From contig CAMBDL010000010.1 of assembly GCA_945865365.1 (NCBI GenBank), forward strand, positions 1-56,383: a DNA stretch of 56,383 nt, read 5' to 3'. The translations under genes and the position numbers were made by a program. The notes below the pieces were generated by a model that was not told the origin of the DNA, searched no databases, and saw nothing but the letters and a program-made list of their open reading frames with translations. Positions 1 to 7,865 of the stretch are shown piece after piece (within the stretch, counting starts at the first letter, position 1; every line of letters begins with the position of its first letter). The stretch is from Streptomyces griseus. GTDB lineage: Bacteria > Actinomycetota > Actinomycetes > Nanopelagicales > Nanopelagicaceae.

Positions 1-83
1 AGCGAAATCGCTAGGACAAGGTACACATATGTCAGATTGGATCCAGTTACTTGCACGAGTGATACCGCGCTTGAAGCTCGCAT
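1..83 (-). CDS. 5' end of a membrane protein gene, runs off the window
   Basis: An ATG on the minus strand at 83 is preceded by a strong GGAGG Shine-Dalgarno 7 nt upstream and stays open to the window edge, giving 27 residues beginning MRASSAVSLVQVTGSN and entering a hydrophobic stretch (LTYVYLVLAIS). The opening resembles, from memory, the first membrane helix of actinobacterial proton-pumping pyrophosphatases (HppA), but 27 residues cannot prove this. A possible promoter lies between it and the upstream permease gene: TTGCGC (162-167) and TACACT (137-142) on the minus strand, 19 nt apart. A small hairpin, GGGTC-N5-GACCC at 109-123, lies in the presumed leader. Confidence 0.5.
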   Translation of the reverse strand, partial: MRASSAVSLVQVTGSNLTYVYLVLAIS

Positions 84-182
84 AGGTTCTCCTCCATTGG
101 AGAGTCAGGGGTCGTACTGACCCGATGAACTCGTGAAGTGTAGATGCCAGCACCCCTATTAGCGCAAATTTATACTTATCTA

Positions 183-1052
183 TTACTTCACAGCCCCGGC
201 CGTTAGGCCTCGGATGAAGTAGCGCTGAAGGCTGAAGAAGACCAGGAGCGGCACAGACATCGAGATGAAGGAGCCTGCGGCCACGCTCTGCCAGCCCTCG
301 CCATATTGGCCCAGCATCGCCAATAACTTGTAGGTCAAGACGGGGTGGTCATTGCCCACGAAGACGAAGGCCACCAAGTAATCATTCCACACCCATAGAA
401 ACTGGAAGATGGCAAAGGAGGCAAGGGCTGGAACGGAGATGGGCAAAACTAATCGCCAAAAAATGGTGAAGTTACTAGCGCCATCTACTTTGGCGGCTTC
501 GATAAGCGGCACTGGAATCGACATCATGTAGTTTCGCAAAATATATACAGCCAGCGGCATCGCAAAAGCTGCATGCACAAACCATGCCGCCGCATACTGT
601 CCAGAGATTTCTATCCCGGTTATTGCAGTGAACTTTAAGAAAAGTTTAAGCACTGGAACCAGTGCCCCTTGTAATGGGATTACTAAAAGTCCGATCAAAA
701 TTGAAAAAATAAATTCGCGACCCTTAAAAACTAAAAAGGTAAAACCATACGCTGCATATGCAGCCAATAAGAGTGGCAAAATTGTTGCTGGAAGCGTTAC
801 AGCAAATGAAGAGATAATGCTAGAACCTAATCCGTCATTACTCATTACGCTTGAAAAAGCCTGAAGCGTCCAGCTATCCGGAGTAAAATGAGTAATTGCA
901 TTCCACCAGCCCGTAGTTTGCGCTTCAGTGCTCTCTCGCATTGATGTAATCAACAAACCAAAGGTTGGCAATAACCACAGAGCTGAAATTACAATAAGTA
1001 CAAGCGTCGATCCTAGATGTGATTTGGCTGCAAACTTCTTAAAATTACTCAT
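183..1052 (-). CDS. Carbohydrate ABC transporter permease, MalG type
   Basis: This 289-residue inner-membrane protein is the second permease of a CUT1-type sugar importer. It has about six hydrophobic segments, and the cytoplasmic EAA loop that docks the ATPase is clear (EAAKVDGASNFTIFWRLVLP, about residues 186-205). Its ATG overlaps the stop of the preceding permease gene by 4 nt (ATGA), so the two are translationally coupled. The context (binding protein and GH32 hydrolase upstream on the same strand) points to sucrose or fructo-oligosaccharide uptake. That substrate is inferred from the neighbour, not from the permease itself. No ATPase gene lies in this cluster, which is common in Actinobacteria that share one MsiK-type ATPase. 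Confidence 0.9.
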   Translation of the reverse strand: MSNFKKFAAKSHLGSTLVLIVISALWLLPTFGLLITSMRESTEAQTTGWWNAITHFTPDSWTLQAFSSVMSNDGLGSSIISSFAVTLPATILPLLLAAYAAYGFTFLVFKGREFIFSILIGLLVIPLQGALVPVLKLFLKFTAITGIEISGQYAAAWFVHAAFAMPLAVYILRNYMMSIPVPLIEAAKVDGASNFTIFWRLVLPISVPALASFAIFQFLWVWNDYLVAFVFVGNDHPVLTYKLLAMLGQYGEGWQSVAAGSFISMSVPLLVFFSLQRYFIRGLTAGAVK

Positions 1053-2038
1053 CGCAGCATGTCCATTTTTCTATAGTGGCGGACTTGATATGTCATTACT
1101 GGCGCTATTAATGCGATTAGCACAACTACAGTTGCCATGGCCTTACCCGTATTTCCATAAATAAAGTACTCGTTGTAGAAATTCTGAGCAAGTACATTGG
1201 TATGATAATTTCCACCCGTCATCGCTAAAACAATGTCGAAGATCTTCATTGAGCCGATCAAAACGGTAATAAACACCGACAAGGCAGTACCCCAAATTTG
1301 GGGCAAGATAATGCGGAAAAATAGCTGGGTCGGACTAGCCCCGTCCATGCGACCTGCCTCAATTGTGTCTTCTGGCACAGCTTTAATCGCCGCCGACATC
1401 AAGACCATTGCGAAGCCCACGTTGAGCCAGATAAAGATAATCATTAAGAAGATATTGTTGAGTTTAAAGCCCTCAAGTTGCAGCCAGGTCTGAGGAGTGC
1501 CACCAAAGCCAACCCATAGCGCGTTGAGCAAACCGGTCTGTGACTGTCCTTCTGGAATGTAAGAATAAATTAAACGCCAAATTGTTGCAGCGCTAACAAA
1601 TGAAATTGCCATAGGCATAAAGATTGCTGATTTAAAGAATTTTTCTCGCTTAGGGCCAACGTTATTTGCAAACTGTGCGATTACTACGCCAAGACTGACC
1701 ACAATTATTGGAACAATCGTAATCCACATGAGGTTATTAACCAACATGGTTCTAAAGTTTGCATCACCAAAGATATCTTTATAGTTTTGAAGTCCAACCC
1801 AGGTTGTACTTCCATCAATCTCTTCTTCCATGAAACTCAACCAAATCGATTGAAGTGTTGGATAGATTAAAAATAGTGAGATTAATACAACAACTGGGCC
1901 TATAAATACCCAGGGTTGTAAAGTCTTTCGAATTTTACTGGGCAGGGCTTCAACAATTTTGTTTCCTAGCCAAAAAAGTAGCATGGTAGAAACCACGCCA
2001 ACGACAATGGCCTGGATTGCTACTAAAAAATCTTTCAC
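1049..2038 (-). CDS. Carbohydrate ABC transporter permease, MalF type
   Basis: This is the first permease of the sugar importer, 329 residues. It starts with GTG at 2038, and the ribosome site is only weakly visible (GTAGG about 9 nt upstream). An extra N-terminal helix (residues 4-27) precedes the usual six, as in MalF-type subunits. The EAA loop reads EAGRMDGASPTQLFFRIILP (about 230-249). It is separated from the binding-protein gene upstream by 134 nt containing a strong stem-loop and overlaps the next permease by 4 nt. It should form a heterodimeric channel with that protein. Family assignment is secure; the transported sugar is inferred from the GH32 gene in the same cluster. Confidence 0.9.
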   Translation of the reverse strand: MKDFLVAIQAIVVGVVSTMLLFWLGNKIVEALPSKIRKTLQPWVFIGPVVVLISLFLIYPTLQSIWLSFMEEEIDGSTTWVGLQNYKDIFGDANFRTMLVNNLMWITIVPIIVVSLGVVIAQFANNVGPKREKFFKSAIFMPMAISFVSAATIWRLIYSYIPEGQSQTGLLNALWVGFGGTPQTWLQLEGFKLNNIFLMIIFIWLNVGFAMVLMSAAIKAVPEDTIEAGRMDGASPTQLFFRIILPQIWGTALSVFITVLIGSMKIFDIVLAMTGGNYHTNVLAQNFYNEYFIYGNTGKAMATVVVLIALIAPVMTYQVRHYRKMDMLR

Positions 2039-2092
2039 TAGTGCTGCCTACTCTTCATAGAAATAATTATAAATAGTTTTGAAGAAATTGAG

Positions 2093-2132
2093 AACAGCGC
2101 CGATGGGGATATTTAGCCCCATCGGCGCTGTT
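2093..2132 (-). terminator. Strong stem-loop between binding-protein and permease genes
   Basis: A perfect 16-bp stem (2093-2108 with 2117-2132) closes an 8-nt loop. The core is GCGCCGATGGGG paired with CCCCATCGGCGC. On the minus strand the 3' flank is moderately U-rich. On the plus strand the right arm runs into TTTTT, but there is no plus-strand gene to terminate. Lying between the binding-protein gene and the permeases, it probably makes transcription partly stop or protects the upstream mRNA 3' end, giving more binding protein than permease, as known for malE-malF type intergenic hairpins. The role is inferred. Confidence 0.75.
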
Positions 2133-2172
2133 TTTACAGCTTATAACAATTAACTATGACGTTAATTGTTGG

Positions 2173-3453
2173 TTATGCGTTATCCCAAGAAGCGTCAATG
2201 GCTGCGAACGCTTCCTTCATGGTCTTCTTACCTGCGATCCAGTTTGTAAGTTCTGTCCACTCAGTCGCATTAACAATTGCTGGCGATAGGTCTGACCCGT
2301 CGAAGCCGAAAGCCTTAGCTGAAGCAAGGATTCCTGCAATGCTCTTAGTGATTGGGTTTAAGTACAAGCCTCCTGGGAAGCTCTTGTGAGCTGAAAGGTA
2401 TGAAGGGTACTTAGACAACATAACGCCCTGACCTAACTTGTCAGAGAGAATGAATGAAAGAACCTTCTTAGTGCCTGCGTTGTCGTTGAAGCCAGCGGCT
2501 AGATCGCCACCACCTAGAACGCCATCAGTTGCTCCAGCTGGAGTAGGAAGCTTGAAAACACCCACATGAGTGAAGTTATTTGCTTTGTACTCAGCCTTGA
2601 TTGCATCTGGGAAGAAGTCAGTGATAAATGATCCTTGACGCATCATAAAGCACTTGTTCTTATCGGTTGCAAATAGTGCAGCAGTATTTCCGAATCCTGT
2701 TGCTGCGATTGACTTTCCACCACCGTTGACGTTTCCTGCTGTCAGCATAATGTCGGCAACTTTCTTGCCAGCCTTAGTGACGATAGGAGAGTTGAATGCA
2801 ACTTTGCCCTTCCACCAGTTGTTGTATGTAGCAACTCCGCCGTAGCGAAGTACATACTCTTCTAGCCAGTCTGTTGCAGCCCAACCAGTTGCTCCGCCAG
2901 ATTCAATGCCTACGCACCATGGGAAGCCAAGCTTCTTTGACTTAATCTTTGAAGTAAGAGCCGTCAATTCAGCATCTGACTTTGGGACAGTAAGACCAGC
3001 AGCTTTGAAGTTAGCTGGGTTGTACCAAACAAGTGACTTTACGTTTGCAGAAACTGGAAGACCGTAAGTCTTTCCACCTTTAACTGCAAGTGTGTCCCAT
3101 CCTGGAACAAGTGTTGCCTTGATTGCTTTTAGATCAACAAGGTTATCTAGTGGATCAAGTACTGATGCGTACTCAAGAAGTCCGCCTGGTTGTGGCCACA
3201 TTCCGATATCTGGTGCCTGACCTGCCTTTACCTTTACGCGAATGTCAGTATCGAAAGCATTAAGTTGTGTGTATTTGACTGAAAGACCATTAGCTGCACC
3301 GAATACATCTAATTCGGCCTGGAAGCCTTCAGCTTGCGCTCCACCAAAACCACCGTAAATAGTCACGGTATCAACAGCGTGTGCTGAAGGTAGAACAGCA
3401 ACTGATGTTGCTACTGCTACTGCAATAAATGCAGCGCTTAATTTATTTTTCAT
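2173..3453 (-). CDS. Extracellular sugar-binding protein of the ABC importer
   Basis: This is a family 1 solute-binding protein of 426 residues starting at the ATG at 3453 (MKNKLSAAFIAVAVATS), chosen because AAAGGA lies just upstream and a Sec signal peptide starts there. A reading 23 codons longer is open but has no signal sequence at its start. The signal peptide appears to end at SAHA-VDT, a signal peptidase I site with no lipobox cysteine, which is unusual for a binding protein of a monoderm cell. The mature part begins VTIYGGFGGAQAEGF and has the usual two-lobe layout rich in Trp and Asn. It probably delivers sucrose or fructan pieces to the two permeases downstream; the substrate is inferred from the GH32 neighbour. 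Confidence 0.88.
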   Translation of the reverse strand: MKNKLSAAFIAVAVATSVAVLPSAHAVDTVTIYGGFGGAQAEGFQAELDVFGAANGLSVKYTQLNAFDTDIRVKVKAGQAPDIGMWPQPGGLLEYASVLDPLDNLVDLKAIKATLVPGWDTLAVKGGKTYGLPVSANVKSLVWYNPANFKAAGLTVPKSDAELTALTSKIKSKKLGFPWCVGIESGGATGWAATDWLEEYVLRYGGVATYNNWWKGKVAFNSPIVTKAGKKVADIMLTAGNVNGGGKSIAATGFGNTAALFATDKNKCFMMRQGSFITDFFPDAIKAEYKANNFTHVGVFKLPTPAGATDGVLGGGDLAAGFNDNAGTKKVLSFILSDKLGQGVMLSKYPSYLSAHKSFPGGLYLNPITKSIAGILASAKAFGFDGSDLSPAIVNATEWTELTNWIAGKKTMKEAFAAIDASWDNA

Positions 3454-3524
3454 TACATTCCTTTCCAAGGGGTACGAGGTTGCATAAGTTGACCTAACGT
3501 GGATGAAAGTTACATGAACCACAA

Positions 3525-3600
3525 AGTCAATTAAAGCGAAAACCGCTTTTGGGCCATAACGGTTTGCTCAAGTTTTCAGCAGGTTTTTGCAGGTTTTTGC
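3525..3600 (-). promoter_or_regulatory. Probable regulatory region of the sugar-binding-protein gene
   Basis: The 188-nt gap between the GH32 gene and the binding-protein gene holds three signals. A perfect inverted repeat AAAGCG-AAAAC-CGCTTT lies at 3533-3549. A -35-like TTGACT on the minus strand follows directly (3530-3525), but no clean -10 is seen at normal spacing. A tandem 10-mer AGGTTTTTGC occurs twice at 3581-3600 with a diverged third copy before it. The inverted repeat upstream of the -35 looks like a sugar-responsive regulator site. No regulator gene is present in the window, so the protein that binds is unknown. Confidence 0.45.
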
Positions 3601-3641
3601 AGAAGAATTTGAGCGTAAAACATGTAAAAATCGTGTCGCAA

Positions 3642-4835
3642 TTAACCAAAATCACTTAACGCGCGGGTAACCCCCGCCTGTGGGAACACTGCCATGGTAA
3701 TCCAGGAGACCCCATCGCTTGTGTAGAGCTCAACCGATGATTGATCAATTAAGACTTTCAAGTGAATCTGATTGTTAACCGGCTTAACATCTGCGGTGTA
3801 GTTATCAACAAATATCTGTTGGGTTTCTGGGTCATAGCCCAGCTCTACAAATCCAGTTAACCCAGAACGATACTTTTTTGTAGCATCGATAACTAATTCG
3901 TATGTTGGGGAACAAAGAGGTTGTTGAGTGAGAACAATTTCTTCTCCGATTTTTGTTAAGCCTAACTCACGTGGAATCGTCATCGCATTTGTCCACGATG
4001 TTGCTGGGTGTGCACCAAGATCTTGCCAGTTTGCCATCCAACCGATAAAAATTCTGCGGCCATCAGGTGAATTGTTAAAAGTTGCACCCGCATAATTATC
4101 TCGACCATGGTCTAGCCACCGGGGTTCTTCGGTCGAATACCTCGGCGTGAAAGTAACCCCATCAAAATCACCCACAAAATACTGTGTGCCAGTGCCGTTC
4201 TTAATTGCTCCGGGATTAAGCGATATAAGAAGAACCCACAACTCTTCGCCTTCACATGTAAGCGGGAACAGATCTGGGCACTCCCAAACCCCGCCAATGG
4301 CTGCTGTTGGACCAAACTCGCTTAAAAACTCCCACTTAATTAAATCTATAGATTTATAAAAAACACATACATGTTCGTGTGGTTTAACCACAGCCATTAC
4401 CCATCGATCTTGATACCTAAATACTTTTGGGTCTCTAAAATCGGCCATACCTAAATCCAGTACAGGGTTGCTTTCAAACTTGGTAAAGGTGCGCCCATTA
4501 TCTTTACTAGTTGCAATACATTGAGTCTGGTTAGTTTCAGTGTGGCGTGTGTAGATTGCAACAATTTCATCGCCAATGCTTACAGCGCTTCCAGAAAAAA
4601 TAGCTCCATCAGTATCTTCAGGGATTGCAATATCTAAGTGCTGCCAATTCAATAAATCAGTACTTACCGCATGCCCCCATGACATATGGCCCCACTTGGT
4701 TCCAAATGGATTATGTTGATAAAAAAGATGATATTCGCCCCTATGAAATACAAGGCCATTGGGATCATTCATCCAGTTTTTTACAGGGGTGAAATGAAAG
4801 CCAGGGCGATATAAAATATCAATATCTGTGGACAT
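3642..4835 (-). CDS. GH32 beta-fructosidase (sucrose / fructan hydrolase)
   Basis: A 397-residue glycoside hydrolase family 32 enzyme that should cleave terminal fructose from sucrose or fructo-oligosaccharides. The three family signatures are present: WMNDPNG (21-27, nucleophile D24), RDP (134-136, transition-state stabiliser D135) and WEC (184-186, acid/base E185). The start at 4835 was chosen because AAGGA lies 5 nt upstream and the protein then opens directly into the catalytic fold; a start 11 codons earlier has no such site. There is no signal peptide, so it acts in the cytoplasm on imported sugar. It is the first gene of the leftward sugar cluster. The C-terminal beta-sandwich is short for the family, ending at SDFG. 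Whether it prefers sucrose, sucrose-6-phosphate or short fructans cannot be told from sequence. Confidence 0.92.
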   Translation of the reverse strand: MSTDIDILYRPGFHFTPVKNWMNDPNGLVFHRGEYHLFYQHNPFGTKWGHMSWGHAVSTDLLNWQHLDIAIPEDTDGAIFSGSAVSIGDEIVAIYTRHTETNQTQCIATSKDNGRTFTKFESNPVLDLGMADFRDPKVFRYQDRWVMAVVKPHEHVCVFYKSIDLIKWEFLSEFGPTAAIGGVWECPDLFPLTCEGEELWVLLISLNPGAIKNGTGTQYFVGDFDGVTFTPRYSTEEPRWLDHGRDNYAGATFNNSPDGRRIFIGWMANWQDLGAHPATSWTNAMTIPRELGLTKIGEEIVLTQQPLCSPTYELVIDATKKYRSGLTGFVELGYDPETQQIFVDNYTADVKPVNNQIHLKVLIDQSSVELYTSDGVSWITMAVFPQAGVTRALSDFG

Positions 4836-5009
4836 TGCTTCCTTCTGGGGTAATGGGACACATAACATTCTCAGAACTAGTAGAAGCTCAGAGTTTCGGT
4901 AAGTCTGTTCATAATTACCCTCAGTGGCAATGTAATAAGGACTGTAAACACAACAATCTGATAACTACTTTCTGGATTTGAACTCTCGATTGAGATAGCC
5001 TCGGGCGCG

Positions 5010-5648
5010 ATGAACCTCTTTGATGCCCACTCAATCATCGCCGACCTTGGTTTAATTGGGGTCTTAGCGATTATCTTTGCTGAAACCGGTTTACTGATTG
5101 GTTTAGCTTTCCCTGGCGACTCACTTCTCTTTCTTGCTGGAGTTGCCGCGTCTGCTTCTGGAACTGCAATTTTGGGCGACTCCCACTTACCCTCGGTTGC
5201 GCTCTTTCTCTTAGCGCCTATCGCCGCCGTTACTGGAGCACAGCTCGGGCACTGGTTTGGCCATAAATATGGAAGAGCCATGTTCGATAAACCCGATGGA
5301 CGTGTTTTTAACCACCAAAAAGTTGTTGCAACTGAAAAGTGGCTACGTAAATACGGCACTGGCAAGGCAATAATTCTCGCACGCTTTGTTCCATTCATTA
5401 GAACGTTGATAAACCCTATGTGTGGAGTTGTTGGAATTCCTGCCAAGGTATTTTTCAAGTGGAACTTGATCGGTGGAATCATTTGGACTCAGTTAGTTAT
5501 TGGCCTCGGTTTTATTATTGGCGAAAAACTAAAAGGTTCGGTAGATGCGTACTTACTCCCCGTTGTTGCAGTGATTGTCTTTGTTAGTTTAGTGCCAGTT
5601 CTGATTGAACTATTTAGAGAGTGGCAAACAAAGAAGCACCACAAGTAA
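5010..5648 (+). CDS. DedA family membrane protein
   Basis: A 212-residue polytopic membrane protein of the DedA/SNARE-associated family, members of which are implicated in undecaprenyl-phosphate or phospholipid flipping and membrane homeostasis. The family traits are the acidic/Gly motif near the N-terminus (FAETGLLIGLAFPGDSLLF, about 24-42) and the basic re-entrant motif ARFVPFIRTLINPMCGVVG (about 129-147) with its conserved Arg pair. Four or five hydrophobic spans are seen. No Shine-Dalgarno is visible; TAGCCT at 4996-5001 lies 8 nt before the ATG, fitting a leaderless transcript. The gene is divergent from the GH32 gene and ends 4 nt from the convergent pyrE. Confidence 0.88.
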   Translation: MNLFDAHSIIADLGLIGVLAIIFAETGLLIGLAFPGDSLLFLAGVAASASGTAILGDSHLPSVALFLLAPIAAVTGAQLGHWFGHKYGRAMFDKPDGRVFNHQKVVATEKWLRKYGTGKAIILARFVPFIRTLINPMCGVVGIPAKVFFKWNLIGGIIWTQLVIGLGFIIGEKLKGSVDAYLLPVVAVIVFVSLVPVLIELFREWQTKKHHK

Positions 5649-5652
5649 TTAG

Positions 5653-6186
5653 CTAGAGACCTAAATCAGCTAATTGGTAAGCGGCACGGTATTCATAACC
5701 CGCCGCTTTAATCTTTGGCGCAGCACCGCGTTCAACGATTACTGCAACGCCAACAACAATTGCTCCGGCCTCAACGAGTGCTTCAACTGCAGTTAATACG
5801 GAGCCACCGGTTGTAGATGTATCTTCAACGGCTAAAACGCGCTTGCCTTTAACGTCAGGGCCCTCAATACGACGTTGCAGACCATGTGCTTTTTCAGCTT
5901 TGCGCACTACAAATGAATCAATCTTCTTTCCTTGCCCAGCTGCAACATGCATCATGGCTGTAGCAACCGGATCTGCGCCAAGAGTTAAACCGCCGACGGC
6001 TTCGTAATCTAAATCTTTAGTTAGCTCGAGCATTACTTCACCAACTAATGGTGCAGCTTCGTGATCAAGGGTTACGCGACGCAGATCTACGTAGTAATCG
6101 GCCTCTTTGCCCGAGGATAAAATAACTGTGCCATGCACAACGGCCTTACTAACAATCTGGTTTTTTAACGCATCCCATGAACTCAT
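5653..6186 (-). CDS. pyrE: Orotate phosphoribosyltransferase
   Basis: A 177-residue enzyme converting orotate and PRPP to OMP in pyrimidine synthesis. The PRPP-binding loop VLAVEDTSTTGGS is at 118-130 and the catalytic basic loop RKAEKAHG at 95-102. Length matches short actinobacterial PyrE. No ribosome site is seen; minus-strand TAGGCT (6199-6194) lies 7 nt before the ATG, fitting a leaderless mRNA. It is divergent from the H1-like gene, with 58 nt between starts, and convergent with dedA. Confidence 0.93.
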   Translation of the reverse strand: MSSWDALKNQIVSKAVVHGTVILSSGKEADYYVDLRRVTLDHEAAPLVGEVMLELTKDLDYEAVGGLTLGADPVATAMMHVAAGQGKKIDSFVVRKAEKAHGLQRRIEGPDVKGKRVLAVEDTSTTGGSVLTAVEALVEAGAIVVGVAVIVERGAAPKIKAAGYEYRAAYQLADLGL

Positions 6187-6244
6187 GCGGGCGAGCCTAC
6201 TATCTAGACTCCTACAGTTCTAAAGCGTTACCCTTTACAACACT

Positions 6245-6478
6245 ATGGCAGCTAAAAAGAAGAAGGTGGCGGCTAAAAAGCCGGCTAAAAAGAGTGCCAC
6301 GACAAAGCATGCGCTCAATAAGACGATTATCAGCTTGCGCAAAGAGGCAGCGATTTTGGAAAAGTTTGTTGCCACATTAGGCGCTATTGATGAAGTTCCT
6401 TTGACGCGTAAGAGAGTAGTCAAGAAGCGGGTGGCTAAAAAGGCTACGAAGAAGAAGGTTGCTAAAAAGAGGCGCTAA
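6245..6478 (+). CDS. Small lysine-rich histone H1-like DNA-binding protein
   Basis: A 77-residue, extremely basic protein with AKK/AKKP-type repeats at both ends (MAAKKKKVAAKKPAKK and RVAKKATKKKVAKKRR) around a central segment of about 35 residues that could form one amphipathic helix (NKTIISLRKEAAILEKFVATLG). This resembles bacterial histone H1-like proteins and the lysine-rich tails of actinobacterial HU. It lacks a full HU fold. It probably binds nucleic acid and helps compact the nucleoid; that is inferred from composition. TACCCT lies 10 nt upstream of the start. It stands alone between pyrE and the DUF1800 gene. Repetitive composition could mimic a gene, but the start, promoter hexamer and defined middle segment argue it is real. 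Confidence 0.75.
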   Translation: MAAKKKKVAAKKPAKKSATTKHALNKTIISLRKEAAILEKFVATLGAIDEVPLTRKRVVKKRVAKKATKKKVAKKRR

Positions 6479-6481
6479 CCG

Positions 6482-6528
6482 TGTGGGTTCTCTGTGGAAT
6501 CCCTGTGGATTGCCAGTAATCCACCCAC
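6482..6528. promoter_or_regulatory. Inverted repeat and weak DnaA-box-like cluster upstream of DUF1800
   Basis: This 79-nt gap holds a perfect inverted repeat GTGGATT-N6-AATCCAC (6505-6524) and four GTGG/CCAC words. TGTGGATTG (6504-6512) and TAATCCACC (6517-6525) each match the DnaA box at 7 of 9 positions; TGTGGGTTC and TGTGGAATC match less well. There is no U-run after the stem, so it is a poor terminator. It may be an operator; the binding protein is unknown. Confidence 0.35.
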
Positions 6529-6557
6529 TGTTCACATAAGGCAATTACAGTTATTTC

Positions 6558-7856
6558 ATGAATGCTAAACGGCTTGAAACTTCCCGGCTGTTTCACCGTT
6601 TTGGTTTTGGTCCGCGACCTGGCGAGTATGCCGCAGCGATTAAGAATGGGCTCGAGGCAACACGTTCAACTTTATTAACGATTCCAGAGGTTGATCTAGG
6701 AGCATCTGCAATCACTACTCCCCTCATTACCGACTTAGGAAAACGTCCACAAGCCAATAGTAAAGAAGTTGTTCCCTTCGCAATTGCGATGCGCTTTCAG
6801 TCGCAGCAAATGCTTTTATGGTCATTAGATCGCATGGCCCTAAGTGATCACGGACTAACAGAACGGGTGACCTGGTTTTGGCATGGGCATTGGGCTACTT
6901 CAATACAAAAGTTGAACTATCCGCTACCGATGTTTAACCAAAATGAAACACTTAGATTACACGCTCTTGGAGACTTTAACTCAATGGCTAAAGCGATGCT
7001 CAACGACGGTGCGTTGCAGTTTTGGTTAGATGGTCAGGAAAACACTGTAAAAGCGCCAAATGAAAACTTAGGACGCGAATTAATGGAGCTATTCGTTTTG
7101 GGTGTAAATCGATACACCGAAGATGATGTTAAAGCCATCGCGCGCGCACTGACCGGTTATGAAGTTGTTCGTAGCAACGGGCTTGTCACAATGAATCAAA
7201 AGCGAAGAGATCGAGATCCCATCACTTTGCTCGGCAAAACTGCGGTGTTTACCGGTGACTCACTTGTAGATTTTCTTGTGAGCCGCGATGACTGTGCACA
7301 ATTTATAGCCGAACGGCTGTGGTATCGCTTCATTTCAAGTGGCGAAGAGATGCCTGCTAGTTTTTCTGCGAAGGCTGCTTTCGCTAATAGAAGTATCGCC
7401 ACTGCAGTTACAGCAATGGCACAAGATGCTGTTATGAGTGACATGCGGTACTCGATGGTCAAGTCACCGGTTGAATGGTTTATCTCAGCGGCCCGTGCAC
7501 TTGAATTAACCCCATCTAAATTATCTACTCCCGGACAATTGGTAGGTCATCTAGATAAGTTAGGTCAGGTTCCTTTTTCACCGCCAAATGTTGGTGGTTG
7601 GCCAGCAGGGGAGGCGTGGTTATCTTCTGCAACTGCGCAGTATCGAATCGCTTTTGCTACATGGCTAATTAAGCAGAGCGATTTATCGGTCATAAAAAAC
7701 CTTGCACCCTCTGCCAGAGTTTCAAAGAGTGCCGATTGGTTGGGTGTCCCCGAATGGAGCGCGCGTACACAGAGCGCATTGAAGGCATCGATAAATGATC
7801 CTGCTCAATTTGTTTTACTTGCTTTATGTAGCCCTGAATACATCGTGAGTGCATAG
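6558..7856 (+). CDS. DUF1800 family protein
   Basis: A 432-residue protein of the DUF1800 family. The signature NENLGRELMELFVLG is at 168-182, and the N-terminal RFGFGPRPGE (14-23) and the later PPNVGGWPAG are also typical. Function is not known. Members almost always sit directly before a Tat-exported DUF1501 gene, as here with 9 nt between. No signal peptide is evident, so it may act inside the cell or be co-exported with its partner. TACAGT (6546-6551) is 6 nt before the ATG and no Shine-Dalgarno is seen, fitting a leaderless transcript. Confidence 0.85.
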   Translation: MNAKRLETSRLFHRFGFGPRPGEYAAAIKNGLEATRSTLLTIPEVDLGASAITTPLITDLGKRPQANSKEVVPFAIAMRFQSQQMLLWSLDRMALSDHGLTERVTWFWHGHWATSIQKLNYPLPMFNQNETLRLHALGDFNSMAKAMLNDGALQFWLDGQENTVKAPNENLGRELMELFVLGVNRYTEDDVKAIARALTGYEVVRSNGLVTMNQKRRDRDPITLLGKTAVFTGDSLVDFLVSRDDCAQFIAERLWYRFISSGEEMPASFSAKAAFANRSIATAVTAMAQDAVMSDMRYSMVKSPVEWFISAARALELTPSKLSTPGQLVGHLDKLGQVPFSPPNVGGWPAGEAWLSSATAQYRIAFATWLIKQSDLSVIKNLAPSARVSKSADWLGVPEWSARTQSALKASINDPAQFVLLALCSPEYIVSA

Positions 7857-7865
7857 GAGAATCAC

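Noticed and set aside
4877-5482. 201-codon open frame on the minus strand
   Set aside because: It lies opposite dedA, lacks a ribosome site and has Pro/Ser/Lys-rich antisense composition; dedA has clear family motifs.
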